Below are positions 37,749-50,199 of a stretch of DNA of 64,000 bases, piece by piece. This DNA comes from Sordaria brevicollis (taxonomy: Eukaryota; Ascomycota; Sordariomycetes; Sordariales; Sordariaceae). The translations under genes were made by a program, and so were the position numbers. Where the stretch lies: contig JAUTDP010000010.1 of NCBI GenBank assembly GCA_033439795.1, positions 186,001 to 250,000 on the forward strand, given 5' to 3'. The notes under the pieces are model-generated. The model had not been told where the DNA came from. It was given only the letters and a program-made list of their open reading frames with translations, and searched no databases. Numbering within the stretch: the stretch's first letter is position 1; each line of letters begins with the position of its first letter.

Positions 37749-40715
37749 ATGACTGTTTTTGTTGCTACTCTGTAAGCTCTCACCATTTCAACATTTTTTT
37801 TTTCTCACTTTGCATTCGCATTGCATTTCTGCACCAGGCTACCTTGTCCGAGTCGTCTACCCCTCTCGGATGGGTGGGTCCTAACATCGAAATGTCGGGA
37901 ATGAGGTCATGGATCCAGTTACTGACTTGCCGGCAACCTGTACAGCTTTCTTCCCAAGACCATCCACTTCAACCTGCCCGGCGCCCGGCCGAGAGGCGCT
38001 TCCTCTTCTCAGAAGCCGGCTAGCAAGCCGAAGAAGGCCGCGTCTCCTGAGACACAACCCAGTCTCTTTCAGCCCGCCCATAGCCATATCACTCCCCCGC
38101 AAACACCGACCGAAGACCGCAAGCACAATGATCCTTGGGTCAACGAGGATGGATTGAAGGTGCAGATCCCCCAGATGCCCTTCTCTCCCGACGGTAGCTA
38201 TCGTGCTCCAATCGATCGAAGCTCTCCGACTTGGGGTGGCCGGGCGGACCAGCCCATGTCTCGTGCCAACTCGCCTCCCCCCTCCTCGCTTCTCAACAGC
38301 AGCCGTGCTCTGCACCAGAAGGCCAGAGAGTTGGGCCGCCAAGGCATCACGCAGCCTCGGAGCCTCGTTCGAAGTGAGAGTCATGATCGCGTCTTCGCTC
38401 ATGCAGACTGGCAGGTAGTTCCCTCCGATCAGGGTAACGGTGGCTTGCGCAACGCCGCCGAGGCAGCTGCCAGAGAGGGCAAGCTTGGAGAGTACACCTA
38501 CGTTGGAACATTGGGCATGCCCACAGACGCCCTCATTGGCACTCAACAGCTTCAGGACATTGAGGACAGAATGGCCACTGAGCACGACATGTTGAGTGTC
38601 ATCTGTTCCGACAAGGATTTCGACAGCCACTATTCTCACTTCTGCAAACAGATCCTGTGGCCCGTCTTCCACTATCAGATCCCCGACAACCCGAAGAGCA
38701 AGGCATACGAGGATCATTCGTGGAAGTACTACGTCAGGGTCAACCAGGCGTTCGCCGACAAGATAGTTAAGAATTGGAAGAAGGGAGACGTCGTCTGGGT
38801 CCACGATTACCACCTCCTCTTGGTACCTGGAATGGTTAGGAAGAAGATTCCTGAGGCCAAGATTGGGTTTTTCCTGCATGTCGCCTTCCCCTCGTCAGAG
38901 GTTTTCAGATGTCTCGCCGTTCGCAAGGAGCTGCTTGAGGGCATGCTCGGCGCCAACCTCATCGGCTTCCAGATCAAGGAGTACGCCAGACATTTCCTCC
39001 AGACTTGCAGCCGCATTCTGAGCGTTGAAGCCACCCCAGATGGCCTTCAGCTTGAGGACCGTTTCGTCGACGTCGTCAGCCTTCCGATCGGTATCGATCC
39101 TGTTAGCCTCAGTCGTCACCGTGAAGAAGCCGAGGTTAAGCGCTGGCTCGACATCATGCGTGAACGCTACGCCGGGAAGAAGCTAATCGTCGCGCGCGAC
39201 AAGCTCGACCACGTCCGCGGCGTGCGTCAGAAGCTCCTCTCCTACGAGATGTTCTTGAACATGAACCCTGAGTGGAGAGATAAGGTCGTCCTCATTCAGG
39301 TTGCCCTTTCAACCAGCGAGAAGAGCGAACTGGACGCCACCGTTAGTGACATTGTGACTCGCGTCAACTCTTCCTGGGCCAACTTGGCATACCAGCCTGT
39401 CGTTTACCTCAAGCAAGATATCGACTACCCCCAGTATCTTGCTCTTCTCCAAATCGCTGATTCGCTCATGATCACCAGCCAACGTGAAGGCATGAACCTC
39501 ACGTCTCACGAGTACCTTTTCTGCCAGGACGGCAAGTTCAGCGAGAAGAAGCACGGCGCTTTGATCCTCTCCGAGTTCACGGGTACTTCCTCGTTGTTTA
39601 ATGGAAATGAGTTGTCGGTGAACCCTTGGGACTACAGGGCTTGTGCAGATGCCATCAAGAAGGCCCTCGAGATGGGCGACGAGGAGAAGGAGCGCCGCTG
39701 GAAGAAGCTGTACGACGCCGTTAACGTCCACACCGGTTCCCACTGGTTTTCGGAATTCTTGCTTCGCTTAGATAAGGTCTATGAGGAGCAGCATAGCCGC
39801 GACCAGATCTCAGTGCCACGCCTCTCCATGACCACGTTGTTGCAGCAGTACAAGCGCACCGAGCGTCGCCTTTTCATCCTGGACTTCGAGGGAACTCTTG
39901 TCAGCTGGGGACCCGTCAACCAGATCATCCCGGTCAGCCCTCAGCGCACCCTCGATGTTCTGAACGATCTCCTCCTCGATGAACGTAACACTATTTATGT
40001 TATGTCTGGCAGGCGTCCCGAGGAGCTCGACCGCATCTTCCGTCGTGTCCCGAACCTGGGACTCATCGCCGAGAGCGGCTGCTACCTCAAGGACTGCGGG
40101 AGCAACGATTGGACCGAAATGGCCGATCGCACCAAGATCCAATCCTGGAAGGATTCTCTTCAGGACATCATGACCTACTACCTTGAGCGTACGCCGGGAG
40201 CGTCGATTGAGGAACGTCGTTGCTCTTTGGTGTTCCACTACAAGTCTGCGGACGATTATGCGACGGCCGCCACTCAAGCTTCCGACTTGGCCAGTCACAT
40301 CAATGACGCCTGCGAGGAGCAACGTGTTCACGCTATTCCCATGGATGGCTGCGTGCTTGTTGAGCCCATAGATTGGACCAAGAGCACCGCTGCCCAGAAG
40401 ATCTTGGAGGATCTACAGAACCGGATGGGACCAGATGAGAAGCACGAATCGGCGGTTGACTTCCTCATGGTTATTGGCGACGGTCGCGACGACGAGAAGG
40501 TTTTCAAGTGGGCCAACCAGCTGTCCACGGAGGGCACGATCAAGGAGGTTTTGACCGTCAGCCTTGGCAATAGAAGCACCGAGGCTAAGGCGACGTTGAC
40601 CCAGGGCGTTAGTGGTAAGCAGATCCATTTTGCCTTCAGTTGCTTGATGTATCCGTTACTGACTTAATTCACAGGCGTCCTCACGGCTCTTCAGAAGCTG
40701 TCTCAAGTCGTGTAA
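37749..40715 (+). CDS. Trehalose-6-phosphate synthase complex regulatory subunit (Tps3/Tsl1-like)
   Basis: Join of 37749-37771, 37946-40614 and 40675-40715, 910 aa. The start context is CCACCATGA. The 174-nt first intron (GTAAGC, CTGAC branch, TACAG) joins MTVFVATL to FLPKTIHF, giving the N-terminus seen in Tps3/Tsl1-type subunits. A Ser/Pro-rich region follows to about residue 155. The TPS-like domain (about 160-640) has WPVFHY, VWVHDYHLLLVPGM and GFFLHVAFPSSE. The sugar-phosphate-binding RLDYxKG reads KLDHVRG (about 426-432). The C-terminal HAD phosphatase-like domain has DFEGTL (about 652) for DxDGT and GDGRDDE (about 851) for GDDRxDE, so key acids are changed. This argues for a regulatory rather than a catalytic subunit. 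It likely binds and stabilises Tps1 and the Tps2 phosphatase in the cytosol, supporting trehalose synthesis in stress and conidia. Confidence 0.88.
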
Positions 40716-42231
40716 GCAGTAGCCTTTTTGTCAAGGCCACACATACCGACTCAAATGACATATAGGGTTCCTGCCGAGCATCGGCGTCGGAGAAGTTCTA
40801 TATGCATTCCGTCTTCCAGCAATATGTGAGCCACCCGGGCGTTGCTTGTTTGCTTTGCTTGCAGCATCCCCTTTATGCGTGGCGTTTTGCGTTGGTGGAG
40901 TTTTTGGCATCTGCATTGCGAGCCCTTTCCAGCATTTGGGGGGGCGTCTGCTCTGTGTTTCCAGCTTTTATGATCTCTTTTCCTTTCTTTTCATTTCCGA
41001 CATCATTTATTACAGCACCAGGGATGTGCATTGATATGCCCAGCGATCTGCGATCACCAAGCACTGCAATGACAACAATATCTGAAAGCTAAGGGAACTC
41101 GTTTAGCAACAGAAAGGACACGGTCTTGACGAACACGACAACGGGCGGCGGTGCACATGGTGCAAGTTCTTTTTCTTCTTTCACGGCAACAATGACAGGT
41201 GGTATGGAAAGCATGGGTCTATGGGAAACGGAAAATGGGGCGCATCATGATCACTTTTACACTGCACCACAAGGTAGTATATATATAGAATAAGGTAGCT
41301 AGGCGCTGGCAAAATTCATCGGTTTCTCTTCAAGGTCTTCATATCTCGACGCCGACAAGAGTGTAATATCCTCCGAGGCCAGACGTAGCTAGATACTTGA
41401 ATCAAGTTTCATTCACAAAATGATTGTCCAAAGCGAGACACTCGCCTTCATCAACCGAGGACCTTTATCTCGCGTTTTCATAATAACCCTGTGTGTACCC
41501 CAAGTATCCATCTCTTAATGGCGAGAATCACGTACAACAGGCGTAGTTGAAAGAATTTCGCGATGGCTTCGATGACATCACTTCCCCAGACACTGTCCCC
41601 ATTATCATTGTACAAAAAGCCTCAAGACGAGCATCCCCAAACTTGAAACTGCGGGACGAACCCGTGTGCGGGGCAAAGTAAACAAAAATGGCGGGGCAGC
41701 TCGCCTGTGTCATCAGTCATCACTTTACACCCCTGTCAGTTTCACGGGAACGATATCGGCATCTCTTTGTACGTGGTGCAGTGGTTGCGTCAACAATAGC
41801 CGGCATTAATGCATGCAGGTTCGGCCGTTGATCGGAGACTTGCAGACTCGCAGGACCCTTTTGGGAACCTCGAGGACTGGGTGATTGTTTGCTGCTTTCT
41901 GTTTCTTTTTCGTAACATGACCTCTTGATTGCGACAACTTTCCAACGCCCTCGAGTTTGAGAATCTAGTATCAGCGGTATAGCTGCACGTAAGTCAGCAG
42001 TGTGTGATTTTCGGATTTCTTGTTTTGTTGCCGTTCGTCTTTGGGATAGCTCTTGCTATTGTTCTTGATTCGGCAAGGACTTGAGCTTTATTTCAGATTC
42101 CCGCGGTTCTCAAACTTATACCATTTAATTCTTCTTCGACGTTAGAAACTGACCACGAACTATCACCAGAACCTCACTTTCATCGAGAATTAGACACGTA
42201 AAAACGAACGAGCTCAGCAAGATCCACGACC
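40716..42231. other. Intergenic region, no gene recognised
   Basis: 1.5 kb between two plus-strand genes. It holds the 3' UTR of the trehalose subunit gene and the promoter of the aminotransferase. An A/T-rich TATATATAGAAT near 41280 is present without clear role. Confidence 0.5.
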
Positions 42232-44082
42232 ATGGCAGCATTCCCTCCTCCTCCCGTTAGCACCATCGATTGGTCTAACGTCGGATTCAAGGTCCGCGAA
42301 GGTTGGTAGCAACTATTCCAAGATGTCTAGGACTCGAGCCCCTCCGTCTTTCGATCCAGCCCTCATTTAGACATGTTCTGTCCACGACAGTGGCCCACGT
42401 CGTGCCTCGATCTGATGATTAGAAGAACGACTTGGGCGCTCGAAGGGAGGACTGGAACGGTCCAGTCCAGTCCAAATATCCAAACCGAATGGAAAACGGG
42501 AAAGCAAAACCAACGATAAAGAAAACAGACTGCTAACATTTACTTTTCTCTCACCTCATAGTCAACGGCCATATCGAATCCCACTACTCGGTCAAGACGG
42601 GCAAATGGTCGCCCCTCAAGTTCGTCACCGATCCTTACCTGCACATGCACGGTATGGCGCCCGCCCTCAACTACGGGCAGCAAGCCTACGAGGGGCTCAA
42701 GGCCTTCCGCCTGCCCGGCGACAAGCAGATCGCCGTCTTCCGCGCCGACAAGAACGCCAAGCGCATGCAACACAGCGCCGAGTACATTAGCATCCCGCCG
42801 GTGCCCGAGGACCTGTTCGTGGACGCCGTCAAGGCCGCCGTTGCCTTGAACGCCGAGTACGTCCCTCCCCACGAGACGGGCGCGGCTCTCTACATCCGCC
42901 CTCAGATCTTTGGCAGCTCTGCCCAGCTTGGCCTCAGCCCGCCTGAGGAGTACCTTTTCTCGGTCTACGTCATCCCGACGGGTGTTTACCACGGTACTCA
43001 CCCCGTCAAGGCCCTCATCCTCGAAGAGTTTGACCGTGCGGCTCCCAACGGTACGGGAAGCGCGAAGGTTGGCGGCAACTATGCTCCCGTTTTGAGGTGG
43101 AGTGATAAGGCGTATAAGGAGGGGTATGGGATTACTCTCCACTTGGATAGTGCGAAGCACGAGGAGGTGGATGAGTTCAGCACCAGTGGCTTCATTGGTG
43201 TGATTCGCGGCGAGGGAGGAGAGAATGACGTTACTGTTGTTGTTCCCAGCTCGAAGGCTGTGATCGATAGTGTGACGAGCGATAGCATTCAGGAGATTGG
43301 AAGGAGCTTTGGGTGGAAGGTTGAGAAGCGCCCGGTAAGTAATTCCCTTGTGCCTTTTTCTCCTTGTTCTGTTGTCTGCGATGCACCGGTTTCGGGTTGG
43401 TGGTCGGTGATCACGGCATCTGCCAAGATCGGATCGGGGCCCTGGGAGTGGTGGAAGCATCGGATTAGATCCGAGCCGGAATTACGTGCAACGGGGGCCA
43501 TCCTCTGGGTCTGGATCTTCGATGGCCTACCTGACACCTCTGGCATGCCATGTCACCTTACCTCTCTCCCCTTTACCGGAGCACGACGGCCGAACGGAAG
43601 GAGTGTTCCACAACAGTCGGAGATAATCCTCTGCCACGGATCTCAACCAAGTATCTGGATCGATGAATCAGTTCGCTAATAACCCTTCCTCCATGCAACA
43701 GATCAAGTACTCCGAACTGCCATCTTTCTCCGAAGTCATGGCGGCCGGCACTGCCGCCGCTCTCGTCCCCATTCGCTCGATCACCAGACGCGTCAAGACG
43801 TCATCACCGCAGTCTCTCGCTTCAACCAGTGCTACCCAGGAGCACGCTCGTGTCTCCTTCAACAAGGAGGCCGAAGAGGAGACCATCACTTACCTCGCTG
43901 ACAGCCAGGATGATGCTGGCGATATCTGCTTGAAGCTCCTTTCTCAGCTGAAGGGCATCCAGCTGGGCAAGATCGAGGATAAGTTCGGCTGGCGCTTTGT
44001 TGTAACCGAGGAGGATGGCAAGAAGGCCGAGAAGGAGGGTGAGAGTGGCAAGGAGGCGCAGACCGTTGACCAGATGGATTAG
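42232..44082 (+). CDS. Branched-chain amino acid aminotransferase
   Basis: Join of 42232-42301, 42562-43334 and 43702-44082, 407 aa. The start is MAAFPPPPVSTIDW at 42232 (ACGACCATGGC). The fold-type IV PLP enzyme signatures are present: YGQQAYEGLKAFR, YIRPQIFGSS, and the PLP-binding Lys in GSAKVGGNYAP (about residue 191), then EFSTSGFIGV and SELPSFSEVMAAGTAAALVPI. Function: reversible transfer of amino groups between Leu/Ile/Val and 2-oxoglutarate. The N-terminus is short and lacks an obvious mitochondrial presequence, so a cytosolic form is more likely. The second intron (GTAAGT donor, AACAG acceptor, 367 nt) is long for this genome and partly open. The C-terminus has a charged, Lys/Glu-rich tail beyond the usual domain end. 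Its 3' end faces the transposon block, about 1.1 kb away. Confidence 0.92.
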
Positions 44083-45176
44083 AAGACTACTGGTGGCTGG
44101 AATGGGTTTCCCTGGGGTATGGCCTAGACGTTCCCGTCCTAGAGGTATTGCATGGATCGATAAGCACAATTAGCGACTACTTTTTGCAGACTTTGGTGTG
44201 GTGCTCTTGGGAGGTATGGATGACCTGGGAGGAATGCTCTCTGTTTCGCGGATGCTGGAGATCATGATGGTCAGAAGAGAGGTAGACGTAATGGTTCCAT
44301 TGCCAGTCTCTACATTATGTGAAAGGGCCGGTAGAAGGACCCGAAGGAAGGGAGGACACATGGACCACTGGCACATGTCCTGCTGCTGGAAAGGGGGCAC
44401 GGCAAAAGAGAGGATGAAGGCACGCCAGGTGTAACCTCGGTGCAAACAAATAGAAGACAAAAGTTGTGCTTCCAAGATAGGGTGGTTTTCCAAGATTCGC
44501 GACGGTCGCTTGGGTTCCCTCCTTTGTTTCTTCGTAGGGTATTGAGTGAGGTGGTTCTGGTCGCGTGTAGCACGATGTCCCCATGTCTCAATCGGGACAG
44601 CGTCAGACCACCGCATCAAAGGCAGGAGACCTGATAGAAAGAAGTAAGAAGTTGCCATCATGGCTTGAGGCTGTGCAAATTGATCGCATTTGATATCGTG
44701 AATGTTCATTGTCAGAGGATTGACGTGAAAAGAAGACGTTACAGATTTCCCCCGCAACAAGAGAGCGAATGGCACGAGAGGGGAAGCGCCCAGAGCGCCC
44801 AGGTCGGGGAAGGAGACGATGGTCGGGGACGATCCAGGGGTTGGGCGGGAGAAATGGGTGGGTGGAGACTGCCACCATTGCAAACGCCCAAGACAAAATC
44901 TTGGCGAAACAACCTTATTCCAATGTCACTTCTTGGAGCGAACAACACCAAAGAATACCTACATCACCATGTTGTGTAAATCCATTCATTCAAACATTTC
45001 TTCCTTACCCTTAGTAAACTCGTTTTTGCATCGCGTAATCTGTCAACGCACTTCTTCTGCTTATTTTGATTCCAACAGGCGCCTCCCTCCAGTCCCCTCC
45101 ATGTCATCCAGAGCCCACCGGTCTCCTCATGATCTCACCTTCCTTGTAAAAGGATGAATTCCGGCTTTGAACAATT
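44083..45176. other. Intergenic region next to the transposon block
   Basis: 1.1 kb between the aminotransferase stop and the left target-site duplication. Composition is normal right up to the element boundary. A minus-strand frame of 237 aa (44170-44883) has no recognisable domain and I do not call it. Confidence 0.45.
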
Positions 45177-45181
45177 GCTAC
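45177..45181. repeat. Target-site duplication GCTAC, left copy (copia element)
   Basis: GCTAC directly precedes the left LTR and is repeated at 57746-57750 directly after the right LTR. A 5-bp duplication is normal for LTR retrotransposon integration. Confidence 0.92.
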
Positions 45182-45357
45182 TGTGATAATAGCGGTAATA
45201 TTGGGGCAGCAAAGAAGGCTTGATTGTGTGTATAACTATGTATAAGACTCTACAAACGTACAGATTTCTAGTCACTATAAAATCCCTCAAACTCTAAACC
45301 TCAATTATAATCACGTATACTCTATCCTCCCAAAGTAGGCCACCTAGTATTATAACA
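45182..45357 (-). repeat. Left LTR (3' LTR) of the copia element
   Basis: 176 bp beginning TGTGATAAT and ending TATAACA on the plus strand. It aligns to 57570-57745 without gaps. By eye I count about 28 differences, all of them transitions. Element orientation makes this the 3' LTR. Confidence 0.92.
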
Positions 45358-45366
45358 CACCCCCTT
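45358..45366 (-). other. Polypurine tract of the copia element
   Basis: On the minus strand this reads AAGGGGGTG immediately before the LTR start TGTTATAAT. It is the expected primer site for plus-strand DNA synthesis and supports minus-strand orientation. Confidence 0.7.
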
Positions 45367-48300
45367 AAATCTAGGCTACAAATTAGCACCAGATCTACCT
45401 AAAAATACCCTATAATCTATTTACCTCCTAAAATCTTATACCTCTATAATTAAACTATTATAATAATAATTTTAGAATCCTTATCTATTATATTAATTTT
45501 TAAACAAATTGTAAAATCTATTTACTAATTTATTTATAGCCTCTTCTTTATTTATCTCCTCTTAAAAACCCTTATCCTCCTTCTCCGAATCTATTTCTTT
45601 AAATATCCTTATTACGATAAATACGTTAATAATTTTTTACAATTTCGTTAAAGGGCGTTAAAATTCGACGAGCTTTAATTATATTATCGAAATAACGTGG
45701 TCCGTAGGCCTAAAACTCTTTATAAGGCTATTTACAATCTACTCCTTAATAAGGATATAAATAACGTTGATAAAGTTTCTCTTTTATACTTAGTATAATT
45801 AATATTTATATATATTAATGTACTTTAATTTAATTATTAACTGTATACCCTCTTTAATTACAAATTAAATCGTTTATTTATTATTGCATTTTATAGGCGT
45901 AGCCTATTAATTTAAATTTACGGTTAATTTATTTAAAAGGCGGCGAGTGTAAATAGCTTTTTTAACGCCCTAATTAAGGGATAATAATTTTATTTTTATA
46001 GAAGAGGTAATTACCGTATTTTATTTATTAGCGCGCCAATCGATTATTACGCCTAATAATTTTAATATAAATATTTAGGAACTTTTGCAGTTAAGGGAAT
46101 TATTTATAAAAGAGGAATTAATTATTATATAAAAGTCCTATCTATTAAATCTATTTAATTAGAAGGTATAATTTTAAATCGATAATAAATAAAGGAGGAT
46201 TTGATTTATAACTTTATAATATATTAAATTAAGGTTAGAATTAAACCGAACGAATTTAGAAATAGGGAAGGCAATATTTAGGCGCGTAGTAATAACGATA
46301 TAAAGGATAGAGCCGATTTTAATTTAATAAATTATAATTTTATAGGGTAATATTTTATTTTCGTAAAGTATTAACTCTTTTTTAGCTATAAAGGTTTAGA
46401 AGAATTTTTTCGTCCTTTTAACCTTTTCTATAATTTTTTTAATATATTCGCGCTAAGATAATTAAATTAACCGTTTCTTATAATTACGAATAATTTCGAT
46501 TCTTAAGAATTATTTCAATTCTTCTCCGCCAATAAACTTATATTTCCTTTATAAAGTAACGACCACCCCTTTAACTACAGCGACCTCTTTATTTCTATTT
46601 AAATAAGTAATAATAATATTATCGACGTAAAAGAATAGGAAAACATTATCCCTATATAGAATATTAAATTTAAAAGGGATAGGGGATATATTTATAGTTA
46701 TAAGGGTTTTAATAAATTCCTATTACTATAGGAGAAGTAATCTCTATAAATTATATAACGTTCGAAATAAACGGACTACTTAGCCTTTTTTCTAATACTT
46801 AAGAAGAATTTATATATATATTAATTCATCTAATAGAGTATTAATAAAGGTATTCTTTATATTATATTAAATTAAATCGAAATTGAAATACGTAATAATA
46901 ATTATAAAAATATAAAACGACTTAATTACTAATATAATTGCGTAGGTTTTTTAAATCCTATCTTTAATTTACTAATTTCCTTTTATTATTAATTGAATTT
47001 TATATTTTTAGAACCTACCGTTTTAATCGAATTTATAAACGTAGACCTATTATAACCCTAGAATTTCCTTACTAAATACCTCCCTAATACTTATTTACTC
47101 TTAAAATTTCATTTTATAATATTCCGCTAAATATTCCTTCTTGGTAATAATAAATAATTCCCCTATAGGGTATAAGGAGAATTTATAATAGTAATTTAAG
47201 AGCGGTAGAAAGTTTAACCAATAAAAGGTCTTTAATAAATTTTATTTTTATAAACGGTTAACTTTCTTCTTTATTAATTTTAATTTAAAATTATAACCGG
47301 GATCGATTTCGATTCCCCTTTTTCGTATTTTTTCTAAAAACGTTTAATTTACGATTATATTTCCTTAAAAACCTATAAGACGGCTTTTCTATCTAGCGAA
47401 AAATAATATTATTTAATTAAAATATTAATTTATAATTAATTATAAATTTTTATTAGATTTCGAAAGATTATTAATTAAAAAAGAAATTAGTATATTATTT
47501 AGGGCTAGGGATATTAAATAATACCTTTTATCTTTTAAATTTATTATTGTATTTTAAAAATTTAATAGTAATTACAAAGGTAAGGGTTTTTCCAAAAATT
47601 TTAATTAAATTTCTAACCCTATTTTAAAGACCGTTAGGGATTAATTTAACGGTATTAGAATAATTTCTAATTCCTATATTTATAATAGGTATTAGCTTAT
47701 TTATATTTATTTTTAATATTAATCCCCCAATACTTTTTCTTTTCTCCCTTCCTTTAAAATATTAATCGTATCGTTCGTATTAGTCGGAAAGCCTAGGGTA
47801 ATAAAATTAAACGTTAGGTCTTCGAAGGTTAGTAGTAATTCGAAAATATTTACTTCGGCGGTATTTATATTATAGAGAATTTTTAATTATACGGCCAATT
47901 CGTTAAAGGAAACCTTTAAAAATTTATAGAATTTTTATACATTATTAGTAAATACTTTATTTTTATTAAATACGACGTTTCGTATTACGATAATCGAATT
48001 AATATATAGGTTTTAAATTTAATATTAATTCGAAGATTAGTAGCTAATTAAATACCTAATCTATATTCGCTCCTTAAATTTCCTAATCTTATTTTTATTA
48101 TTTATAATATTAGCCGTAAGAATAAAAGCTTTATAATTATAAACCTTTAAATATATAATTATTAAAGAGGGATCTGTTAGAGGAATTTTATTATTTTTAA
48201 AATTAAAATAAATTTCGAACTTCTCTTTAAGGGATTTCTAATAATATTTTATTTTAAGCGTTAAATTATATAAATATATTACTATACGCGTTATTTCTAA

Positions 48301-49770
48301 TTATAAAGCTTCCGGTAAATTCGTACTAATGTATATTAATATTACCTTCGTATTAATTATACCCTTTAAACGCTTTATACCTCTATTTTACGCTTACGTA
48401 TAAGGGGTGGAAGGTTCGATAAATATACTGCGATAAGTTAATTAAATTATAATTTTATAATTATTAATTATTTCGTTATTATATTTAATTACCCGAGGAA
48501 TAATATTATATTAAATTTATAAATCTATAAAGAAGTTTTAGAAATTAATTAAAATAATATTAATTTCCCGGTTATTTAAATAATAAATTTAAATATACTT
48601 AAATTACCGATCTACGATTATTATTAGGCTTAAATACTCTTTACTTCGTATTTTAATTTTAATATAAGAGAAGAAATTAATAGCGAATCGTAATTTTAAA
48701 CCTTTAAAATAATTATAAAATTCTCTACGTATTTAACGCTTTAATTTAACTAAAGTATACGGATTATAATATATTATATTTAGCCCTTTAAAGCGGACCC
48801 TATAAATTTATTTAGTAAGTTTTACGAACGTATTTAGTCTTGGGTAATTAAGTCGAAAATATTAGCGAAAAGCTTCGCCCTCTTATAACCTTTATTAAAA
48901 ATAATTAAAGGTATATACTATAAAAGAAAATTCGTTAATGTTATTTAATATTAAAGGGACGTATTCTAAAATAAATTATTTATATATAAAATAAACGTAA
49001 TAAATTAATAAATTCGTAAGGTTAGAACGAAAATAATTATTCTTATAATTTTAATAAATATAATCATTTTCGAATTATTTTAAAGAAATAAAATTATACG
49101 CTATATTTAATATTAATATAACGTTAGGGAAGATTAATTCCCTTATCCTATCGTTATTTTAAACCCTAATAATAATATTTCCGTATCCCTTAATAGTAAT
49201 TTAACTACTTTTAACCTATATATAATTATTAATATTTATAAGGGTAAAATTTTTAAAGCGATTAATTTTATTAAAAATATAAATTATCGTACCTAAATTG
49301 AAAATTATAAAATCTTTTAATAGATATATAGTATAAAAATCCGCAAATATTAAAAAATTATTCTTATTTACTAAACGACTATAAAATTACTCTTAAATAA
49401 ATTTATTATCCCTTTATTTACGTAATTGAATAATAATATTTTTAAATTTCTTATCTTTCTTTATATTCGCCAAGGTACGCTTTTTAATTTCCTTATTCTC
49501 GACCTATCCTTCGAATATAATTTAAAAACGTATATAATAATATTTATAAACGTTATAGCCCTATTAATCGTAAAGCTTATAAATACTATAGCGGGTTTTA
49601 CGTATTTATTAAGATGGAGAGGAAGTTTTTCTCTTATTAATTAATTTAGAAGAGGGTTTTTTATTACTATTATTATTTATTAAAATTATAACTTCCTCCT
49701 ATCTTTCTTTAATATCCGTATTAGGGTATTAATTATCGTTATTAAGAGCGTCCTCTATAACGGGCTCTTT
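45367..49770 (-). pseudogene. Copia pol remnant: integrase, reverse transcriptase, RNase H region
   Basis: Decayed pol of the outer element, read right to left. At 48794-48808 the minus strand gives NL*GP, where copia integrases have DLWGP; the Asp-to-Asn and Trp-to-stop changes are both G-to-A. At about 46595-46640 the minus strand gives FFYVDNIII, the reverse transcriptase YVDD box with its second Asp now Asn. RNase H should lie left of this but I could not place its motifs. Stops are frequent, mainly TAG and TAA. The upstream part of pol/gag is separated by the nested gypsy element. Confidence 0.8.
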
Positions 49771-49775
49771 ACTTA
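49771..49775. repeat. Target-site duplication ACTTA, left copy (gypsy element)
   Basis: ACTTA precedes the left inner LTR and recurs at 56674-56678 right after the other inner LTR. It marks where the gypsy element entered the copia element. Confidence 0.9.
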
Positions 49776-49997
49776 TATAACGGGGAAGTATAGTTAACAT
49801 ACGTGCTAGTCGTTATAGCTATATTAAGGTTCTATAAAGGAGGAAAACTCTAACTATAAGGCGGACCTATTAGCGGCGAAATTTTAAGGCGGGAGGGCAG
49901 AGCACGTACTACTACGCTAAGGCGTCGAAGCGGGGCGTATAATTATACTCTAATCGTTGTAATTAAAACTCTATACTTAGGCGGTAGCTTTATAATA
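49776..49997 (-). repeat. Left LTR (3' LTR) of the gypsy element
   Basis: 222 bp, plus strand from TATAACGGGG to TTTATAATA. It aligns gap-free to 56452-56673. By eye about 39 differences, all transitions. The terminal dinucleotides have themselves been mutated (TA where TG or CA is expected at several ends). Confidence 0.92.
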
Positions 49998-50019
49998 TTA
50001 CCCCCCTCCTCCCCTCTCG
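49998..50019 (-). other. Polypurine tract of the gypsy element
   Basis: The minus strand reads GAGAGGGGAGGAGGGGGG then TAA directly before the LTR. This is the plus-strand primer site and fixes the orientation of the element. Confidence 0.8.
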
Positions 50020-50199
50020 AAGGCGCGCCTACTATTTAAATACGCCTTCTTCCTAATCGTTACCTATTCTATTAAGTAATAATATATAAATCTACGTATA
50101 AAAACCCTTTTTCCTAAAAAAAATTTTCTCCTTTCTTTTCTCCTTTTTTCTAATTATTATAATAATTATTAAGGTAAATTCGTTTAACGTTAATTCCTC

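Noticed and set aside
44170..44883. 237-codon minus-strand frame beside the aminotransferase
   Set aside because: Overlaps the likely 3' UTR, no domain, rich in Arg/Pro/Ser; treated as chance.
49426..49644. 72-codon plus-strand frame in the AT-rich block
   Set aside because: Lies antisense to the copia pol remnant; chance opening in RIP-altered sequence.
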